From Candidatus Omnitrophota bacterium (GTDB taxonomy: Bacteria; Omnitrophota; Omnitrophia; Omnitrophales; JACQLI01), in the NCBI GenBank assembly GCA_016204125.1, contig JACQLI010000079.1:1-11531 (forward strand): a stretch of 11,531 nt of DNA, written 5' to 3'. The notes under the pieces were generated by a model. The model was not told the DNA's origin. It saw only the letters and a program-made list of their open reading frames with translations, and did no database searches. Below, one piece after another: positions 7,568 through 11,531 of this stretch. The first letter of the stretch is position 1; each line of letters begins with the position of its first letter. The translations under genes were made by a program, and so were the position numbers.

Positions 7568-7936
7568 TTAGCGTGAAGCTCTTCGACCATACCGACGGTC
7601 CCAATGGTCTTCTTTCCTGTCACGGATATCTTCACGTCTGTCTTGATTGTCCTCTAATCGATCTCTAAACCCTCGTCTGTGACGCCTTTCTTTCATGATC
7701 TGGCGGCACTTCTTCGGGTCTTCCTTGCAGAGCTCTTTGAGTTCCTGACGTCTCTTAAGGAATTCTTCTCGTCTTTCTTTGCGAAGCTCTTTCCACTTGG
7801 CGAGCTCCTCTTGAAAAGGCGGTCTTGAATCGGTTACGGGGGCTGCTTCTTCTGCCCAGGCTAGACTGAGCCCAAGTGGTAAGGTTATCAAGAGCGCAAG
7901 AACGACTTTGTGTGACTTTTCAACTATGGGTTGCAT
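7568..7936 (-). CDS. Small exported protein with Arg/Asp-rich heptad repeats
   Basis: I do not recognise a named family. The 122-residue protein starts with a clear signal peptide (Lys7/Lys10, hydrophobic 11-27, cleavage after AWA, before EE). The mature part is extremely charged and should be helical. It has a Lys/Arg/Glu helix (41-69), a Cys70-x6-Cys77 pair (ELCKEDPKKC) that could form a disulfide in the periplasm, then four 7-residue repeats: DRLEDNQ, DRREDIR, DRKEDHW, DRRYGRR (92-119). The start at 7936 is chosen because AAGGAGG lies 5 nt upstream. An in-frame ATG at 7963 would place nine extra residues before a normal signal peptide. The gene follows the AsmA-like gene by 71 nt on the same strand and ends at the shared terminator. 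Exported charged helical proteins include Spy/CpxP-like chaperones, but the LTxxQ motifs of that family are not visible. Confidence 0.82.
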   Translation of the reverse strand: MQPIVEKSHKVVLALLITLPLGLSLAWAEEAAPVTDSRPPFQEELAKWKELRKERREEFLKRRQELKELCKEDPKKCRQIMKERRHRRGFRDRLEDNQDRREDIRDRKEDHWDRRYGRRASR

Positions 7937-7941
7937 GGCTT

Positions 7942-7948
7942 CCTCCTT
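7942..7948 (-). promoter_or_regulatory. Ribosome binding site fixing the start of the heptad-repeat protein
   Basis: The minus strand reads AAGGAGG, 5 nt before the ATG at 7936. The longer in-frame start at 7963 has no comparable site and would translate through this one. Confidence 0.8.
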
Positions 7949-8007
7949 TTTGTACCTCTGCAACCTTAGACGAAAAGTGCCTGGAAAAGGTTTAACGCCG
8001 AATCAGA

Positions 8008-8919
8008 CTATTTTGATTCCTTTTTTCCGAAAGGAAGTTTGAGTTTTTCTTTCAAAGCGCTTGCTGTTTGGGATAAATCTTCGGTGAGTCCTTCGGTAGT
8101 TTCTCCTAATTTACCAGCTGTTTCCTTTAAGTCGTCAGGAGCGCTACCGATCAATTCTTTAGCTTGTTCTGCCGTTAGTCCCAAAGTTCCTTGTGCGCTC
8201 GTAACCGCCTCTGCGGCAATCCGTCTTGACGAACCCAAGGTATCGTAAAGGGAACTTTGCAAAAGACTGACGTCAAAATTGGTTAGGGTAGCGAGACCCG
8301 TACTCATTAGCGCCTTCACAACAATCAAGTTCACTATGGCGTTAGGATCGGTGATGTTGGAATAGGATTCACTCAGGTTGATGTTGAATTTCTTAACGGA
8401 AGGCTTTCCTCCTCTTGAATAATCTTTGTAGTACACTTGCTCGATCCTAAGTTTGAACTCGTCGATTTGTATATCGGGCGCTTTACCTTTCTCTTTTGCC
8501 TTGGGTTTCCCGCTCTTCTCCGCTATTGCCTCCCTTTTCTGAGATCGCACGGCCTTTAGCGAATCTAAATTGAGCTCCCCCTTTTCATTCTTTACGATCA
8601 CAAATTCCTTGAGGTGTACGCGAATCTCTTCCAAGTGAACTCTTTTTTGAAAGAAAGGTTTCAATTCGTAGTTCACGTAAATTTCAGGCATATCGAGCAT
8701 AATCTTATCTTGATACCCTTGAGGGTTAAAGATACGAAGATCCTGGATGCCAAGAGAAGTGCCGGCGAGCCCAATGTCTAAACTCTGCATATTTAGCTTC
8801 AAGCCAGTTATAAATCGAACACCGTTTTCGACCGCCGCCTTCGCAATGACATTCCTTGCAAGCAGGAAGCCGCCGATAACAATCAGCATAATGAGACCTA
8901 TCCCCAAAATCTTTTTCAT
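8008..8919 (-). CDS. AsmA-like membrane-anchored periplasmic protein
   Basis: A 303-residue protein with one N-terminal transmembrane anchor (about 4-21, after MKK) and a periplasmic body. Residues 28-125 read like the start of AsmA/DUF748-type proteins: ENGVRFITGLKLNMQSLDIG (31-50), then LGIQDLRIFNPQGY (56-69), then a strand-rich segment with LDMPEIYVNYELKPFF and the VHLEEIRVHLKEF pattern (94-106). A Lys/Glu linker (124-148) leads to a second strand segment (149-185). The C-terminal 80 residues are amphipathic helix, with spaced ELIG, DLKETAGKLGETTEGL and DLSQTASALKEKL. AsmA-like proteins act in outer-membrane and lipid homeostasis, and this one is short and lacks the usual AsmA C-terminal domain. 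The start at 8919 follows AAGGAG at 7 nt. An in-frame ATG at 8967 would disrupt the anchor's N-terminus. It is probably co-transcribed with the heptad-repeat gene. Family assignment is by fold-like pattern, not a diagnostic motif. Confidence 0.7.
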   Translation of the reverse strand: MKKILGIGLIMLIVIGGFLLARNVIAKAAVENGVRFITGLKLNMQSLDIGLAGTSLGIQDLRIFNPQGYQDKIMLDMPEIYVNYELKPFFQKRVHLEEIRVHLKEFVIVKNEKGELNLDSLKAVRSQKREAIAEKSGKPKAKEKGKAPDIQIDEFKLRIEQVYYKDYSRGGKPSVKKFNINLSESYSNITDPNAIVNLIVVKALMSTGLATLTNFDVSLLQSSLYDTLGSSRRIAAEAVTSAQGTLGLTAEQAKELIGSAPDDLKETAGKLGETTEGLTEDLSQTASALKEKLKLPFGKKESK

Positions 8920-8926
8920 GACTCTT

Positions 8927-8932
8927 CTCCTT
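8927..8932 (-). promoter_or_regulatory. Ribosome binding site fixing the start of the AsmA-like protein
   Basis: AAGGAG on the minus strand sits 7 nt before the ATG at 8919. This supports a start at MKKILG rather than 48 nt upstream, where the coding frame runs through a 9-bp hairpin. Confidence 0.75.
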
Positions 8933-8947
8933 AATATAAGACACGAC

Positions 8948-8984
8948 GGGCATTGCCTTGTAAGCAATGCCCAGCTTATTTTTT
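8948..8984 (+). terminator. Terminator-like hairpin with no obvious gene to terminate
   Basis: GGGCATTGC (8948-8956) and GCAATGCCC (8964-8972) form a perfect 9-bp stem around a 7-nt loop. Three nucleotides later on the plus strand comes TTATTTTTT (8976-8984), so the arrangement reads as a rho-independent terminator on plus. No plus-strand gene ends here. Upstream on that strand is only the antisense of the AsmA-like gene. On the minus strand the same hairpin would sit in the 5' leader of that gene, 29 nt before its start, without a U-tract. It may be an antisense-transcript terminator or a leader structure. Confidence 0.5.
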
Positions 8985-9086
8985 AGTAGCTAATTATTGG
9001 ATTGCTTCGCCGGCTACGTTACTCGTTACTGGAGTAAAGAGCAAAGTAAGGGGGAGAATAAAAATCCCTTTTCTGATTTGCGAAAT

Positions 9087-9114
9087 ATTATATCTTTTTC
9101 GTTATGCTATTCAA
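9087..9114 (-). promoter_or_regulatory. Candidate promoter for the AsmA-like gene
   Basis: On the minus strand TTGAAT (9114-9109, 4/6) and a perfect TATAAT (9092-9087) are 16 nt apart. Transcription would start near 9080 and give a leader of about 160 nt containing the 9-bp hairpin at 8948-8972. The rest of the 287-nt gap to the plus-strand symporter gene shows a tandem CGTTACT pair near 9017-9030 and no convincing plus-strand promoter. Confidence 0.42.
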
Positions 9115-9206
9115 CAAGTCAAATAAGGTTGCCAGGCAGTGAAGGGTTATCCTCTTAAATTTTCCTTTTCAAAGCATGAACGATTTGGTTATGATGATGT
9201 ACGTTT

Positions 9207-10793
9207 ATGGCTAAGAAAAGCGAAGAGGCACATAAGGGCCGCGAGCAATGGAAGACGCGGATTGGCCTCGTCCTCGCGATGGCTGCGAATGCCATCGGAA
9301 TCGGAAATTTCCTCCGCTTCCCGGTTCAGTGCGCAAGTCACGGCGGTGGCGCCTTCATGATTCCCTACTTCATCGCCTTCCTTCTGCTGGGAATCCCCCT
9401 GATGTGGGTCGAATGGGCCATCGGACGCTTTGGCGGAAGACACGGGCATGGAACGACACCGGGGATGTTTCATTATCTTTGGAAGCATCCGCTGGCCAAG
9501 TACTTGGGCGCGATCGGAATTTTTTTACCGCTCGGGATCCTCATCTATTACAACTACATTGTTTCTTGGACTCTGGCCTATAGCGTCTTCTCCTTGACTG
9601 GAAAATATTTCGCGGTTCCAAACCATGCTGGCATGGTGGACTTCTTAGCCGCTTTTCAAGGAAAGGTAGCCAATGCCTACTTCGGCGATTATACGACGGC
9701 CTTGATTTTCCTTTTCATCACCATTGCGCTCCTGACGTGGGTTCTGTCACGCGGAGTCGTCCAAGGAATCGAGGCGCTCGCCACCTGGGGAGTTCCTGTC
9801 ACGTTCATTATTGGCTTCCTCTTGATTTGGCGGATTGCGACGCTTGGGACGCCTGACCCCGCCTTTCCTGAGAGAAGTGTGATAAACGGCCTCGGCTTCA
9901 TGTGGAATCCGAATTTCAAGGCCCTGGCTGACAGCAAGGTTTGGCTCGCTGCCACAGGCCAGATTTTTTTCACGCTGAGTGTCGGATTTGGATGTATTCA
10001 GACCTATGCGAGCTACGTTAAGGCGAAGGACGATATCGTTCTCTCGGGCCTTTCCACGGTCGCGACCAATGAATTTTCTGAAGTGATCATCGGCGGGTTC
10101 ATTGCGATTCCGGTCACGGTAGCATTCTTTGGGATCATGGAAACGCAACGGATCGCTGAAAGCGGGGCCTTTGATCTCGGTTTCTGCGCGATGCCCTTGA
10201 TTTTTCAGAGGCTGCCCGCCGGGCAAATCTTTGGCACACTCTGGTTCTTTCTCCTCTTTATCGCGGGGCTCTTGTCCTCAATCGCTCTTGCCCAACCTCT
10301 GATGGCCTTTCTCCAAGATGAACTAAAGGTGAGTCGCAGAAACGCGGCCCTCATCACAGGTGGCTTGGCCACCTTTCTCGCAATCCCGGTTGTCGTGTTT
10401 CTAAAACATGGATTTCTCGACGAAATGGATTTTTGGCTCGGGACGTTCGGCGTGGTGGGGTTCTCCATCATTGAGCTTATCCTCTTTGTCTGGATCTTCG
10501 GGTCAGAAAAGGCCTGGAAGGAAATCCTCCTGGGGGCAGATATCAAGATCCCTAGATTTTTCTTTTTTGCGATAAAGTATGTGACTCCAGCTTACCTGTC
10601 ACTTCTACTCTTTTTCTGGTTTTTCCAGGATGGGCTCAAGATCATGTTTATGAGAGGAGTCGCGAGCGAAAACTTTCCTTACATATGGTTCGCCCGTTTC
10701 CTGATGACTGCCCTTTTCCTTGTAATCATTGTCCTCGTGCGAATTGCCTGGCAGCGCCACCGGCGCACGGCTCACCATAAGGTTTCCTCATGA
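9207..10793 (+). CDS. Na+-dependent amino-acid symporter, NSS/SNF (LeuT-like) family
   Basis: A 528-residue, 12-helix inner-membrane symporter, aligning with LeuT along its length. Conserved landmarks (LeuT number in brackets): Arg12 (R5) with Asp371 (D369) for the inner gate, Arg37 (R30) with Asp408 (D404) for the outer gate, and Asn28/Ala29/Asn34 (N21/A22/N27) in NAIGIGNFLRFP. Others are Tyr115 (Y108), Phe255-Thr256 (F253-T254) in GQIFFTLSVGFG, and Asn288 (N286). Glu292 matches LeuT E290, the residue that replaces chloride, so transport should be chloride-independent. Substrate-site changes are small (I32 for L25, I111 for V104, L361 for I359), suggesting a hydrophobic amino acid. Odd point: LeuT T354, an Na2 ligand, is Leu356, while Ser357 (S355) remains. 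The start is fixed because an in-frame stop lies at 9195-9197, yet there is no good ribosome site. A 43-residue micro-protein overlaps the stop. Confidence 0.96.
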   Translation: MAKKSEEAHKGREQWKTRIGLVLAMAANAIGIGNFLRFPVQCASHGGGAFMIPYFIAFLLLGIPLMWVEWAIGRFGGRHGHGTTPGMFHYLWKHPLAKYLGAIGIFLPLGILIYYNYIVSWTLAYSVFSLTGKYFAVPNHAGMVDFLAAFQGKVANAYFGDYTTALIFLFITIALLTWVLSRGVVQGIEALATWGVPVTFIIGFLLIWRIATLGTPDPAFPERSVINGLGFMWNPNFKALADSKVWLAATGQIFFTLSVGFGCIQTYASYVKAKDDIVLSGLSTVATNEFSEVIIGGFIAIPVTVAFFGIMETQRIAESGAFDLGFCAMPLIFQRLPAGQIFGTLWFFLLFIAGLLSSIALAQPLMAFLQDELKVSRRNAALITGGLATFLAIPVVVFLKHGFLDEMDFWLGTFGVVGFSIIELILFVWIFGSEKAWKEILLGADIKIPRFFFFAIKYVTPAYLSLLLFFWFFQDGLKIMFMRGVASENFPYIWFARFLMTALFLVIIVLVRIAWQRHRRTAHHKVSS

Positions 10794-10921
10794 CACCGCT
10801 TGGCTGGATTTTTATGATTTCAAGCTGGACCTTTCTCACCTGGCTCACCATCTACTGCTTCTGGAAAATCCTTAAGAAAAAGAATCTTCCTCCGCCAGAC
10901 AAAACGATCCATTCCGCCTGA
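10790..10921 (+). CDS. MetS-like small membrane subunit of the symporter (43 residues)
   Basis: A micro-protein, easily missed, that begins MTPLGWIFMISSWTFLTWL. One hydrophobic helix (about 4-28, rich in Trp/Phe) is followed by KKK and a Pro-rich tail, so the C-terminus should face the cytoplasm. Its ATG overlaps the symporter's TGA (ATGA, 10790-10793), with AAGG 8 nt upstream, so translation is coupled. In Corynebacterium the NSS transporter MetP needs a small hydrophobic partner, MetS, encoded directly downstream, and many bacterial NSS genes carry similar tiny ORFs. By position, size and topology this is a member of that class. Sequence identity to MetS is not claimed. It could be a required subunit or a modulator of the symporter. 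It ends 6 nt before the convergent radical SAM gene. Confidence 0.8.
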   Translation: MTPLGWIFMISSWTFLTWLTIYCFWKILKKKNLPPPDKTIHSA

Positions 10922-10927
10922 AAAGGT

Positions 10928-11531
10928 TTAAAGGGAGCTGAGTACGAGGGAGGGTGGTTTCTCGGTCGGGGCCGGAGCCGGTTCCGGTCTGGTGGCAACG
11001 TCGGTATAATTCGCGTTCTTGGGGTGATCGGCCTCAAGCTTCAAACGCCAGAGCACCCAAATAAGCTTGATAAACCCAGTCGCATAGCCAACGATTTCTC
11101 CAGTCCGCTTCCAGTAATAAGAGAAGAAGGGTTCGCGGGGAAAACCGCGCCTGCGGTTCCTTCGACCTTTTAAACGGAAAAAACCGCCCAGAAGGGGGTG
11201 GACATTTTCCAGAAACACTGAGGAGCAAAACCAGATTAAGGAATAAAATAAGATGCGCCGGCGAGGTCCTTTTCGGCGAAAAAGAAGGGTCCTCAAGTGT
11301 TCTTTAGAATAAAAAGACTTCCAGGCGTCTCGGTAAGCTTTCCCCAGTTCTTCTCTTGTCATCCTGGGATGATCCACACAAACATGGGTGGTATCATAAA
11401 GATTGGTGTCTGGCTCCATAGGAACTTTTTCTAGATAATATTTCTGATGATCTTTGGACCCTGGAAGCGGGGTCATCACAAAAAATTCGGCGAGATCAAG
11501 AGGGATCTCGCGCTTCAGAAACTCGACATCC
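10928..11531 (-). CDS. B12-binding-type radical SAM protein, C-terminal 200 residues (partial)
   Basis: The reading frame enters from the right edge, so the N-terminal cobalamin-binding domain and the radical SAM CxxxCxxC are outside the window. The visible end matches the tail of a well-represented B12-binding radical SAM family: LKREIPLDLAEFFVMTPLPG, then HQKYYLEKVPMEPDTNLYD, HVCVDHPRMT, and LGKAYRDAWKSFYSKEHLRT. It then has the membrane-proximal ending LENVHPLLGGFFRLKGRRNR, two hydrophobic stretches (LFYSLIWFCSSVF and YATGFIKLIWVLW) and NYTDVA. The last 20 residues are a Pro-rich tail (PEPAPAPTEKPP). An in-frame GTG at 11479 is inside the domain and is not the start. The reaction is unknown for most members. 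The gene converges on the symporter operon, with 6 nt between the stops and no terminator there. Confidence 0.88.
   Translation of the reverse strand, partial: DVEFLKREIPLDLAEFFVMTPLPGSKDHQKYYLEKVPMEPDTNLYDTTHVCVDHPRMTREELGKAYRDAWKSFYSKEHLRTLLFRRKGPRRRILFYSLIWFCSSVFLENVHPLLGGFFRLKGRRNRRRGFPREPFFSYYWKRTGEIVGYATGFIKLIWVLWRLKLEADHPKNANYTDVATRPEPAPAPTEKPPSLVLSSL

Noticed and set aside
7995..8020. GAATCA...TGATTC inverted repeat near the end of the AsmA-like gene, with T-run on plus
   Set aside because: The stem is only 6 bp and AT-rich, overlaps the stop codon region, and no plus-strand gene is present there.
9000..9060. CGTTACT tandem pair and TTACTC/GAGTAA inverted repeat as a tRNA or operator
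   Set aside because: No cloverleaf fold and no acceptor pairing; the repeats are short and could be chance.
9139..9360. A 73-codon plus-strand frame starting at GTG 9139
   Set aside because: Two thirds of it overlaps the symporter in another frame, and it has no membrane or domain pattern of its own.
10970..11000. GC-rich inverted repeat around GGAGCCGGTTCC as a possible terminator
   Set aside because: It lies inside the radical SAM coding region, encodes the Pro-Ala tail, and has no T-tract.
10852..11037. Minus-strand frame of 61 codons covering the micro-protein
   Set aside because: Pro/Arg-rich shadow of the radical SAM tail and the micro-protein on the other strand, with no ribosome site.

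Overview
The window comes from a Gram-negative (diderm) bacterium of moderate GC. It encodes an RND/TolC-type efflux system, an outer-membrane-type lipoprotein and an AsmA-like envelope protein. Shine-Dalgarno sites are mostly clear (AGGAG/AAGGAGG). Nothing here fixes the phylum. A deep-branching proteobacterial or candidate lineage (deltaproteobacteria-like, Bdellovibrionota-like) is only a guess from the gene mix. Both edges cut genes: the left edge removes the C-terminal part of a DUF255 thioredoxin-fold protein, and the right edge removes the N-terminal part of a radical SAM protein. No tRNA, rRNA, CRISPR array, insertion sequence or prophage gene was recognised.

Layout. On the minus strand from 6583 down to 1 lie marR - tolC-like - RND permease, then a DUF5329-like lipoprotein, then the DUF255 protein. 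The first three overlap by 4 nt at each junction and form one translationally coupled efflux operon. Its upstream region has a sigma70-like promoter with AT-rich TTGTTAA repeats and a CAATTAATTG palindrome just downstream, a likely MarR operator. The lipoprotein has its own promoter candidate and probably carries the DUF255 gene with it. Divergent from marR is a TauE/SafE-family membrane protein (6735-7508), which ends at a strong bidirectional terminator. Facing it from the right are an AsmA-like anchored protein and a small exported Arg/Asp-heptad protein (minus strand, 8919-7568), which share that terminator.

On the plus strand, 9207-10793 encodes a LeuT-like Na+-dependent amino-acid symporter. 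A previously easy-to-miss 43-residue membrane micro-protein overlaps its stop by ATGA and probably is a MetS-type small subunit. It meets the convergent end of a B12-binding-type radical SAM protein only 6 nt later.

How it fits together: the left two thirds is envelope and export biology (drug or solute efflux, anion export, lipoprotein, AsmA-like protein), and the right third is amino-acid uptake plus the tail of a radical SAM enzyme. I see no clear new multi-gene system. The observations most worth following are the symporter micro-protein, the loss of a Na2-site hydroxyl in the symporter, the efflux operon without a periplasmic adaptor, and an orphan terminator-like hairpin.
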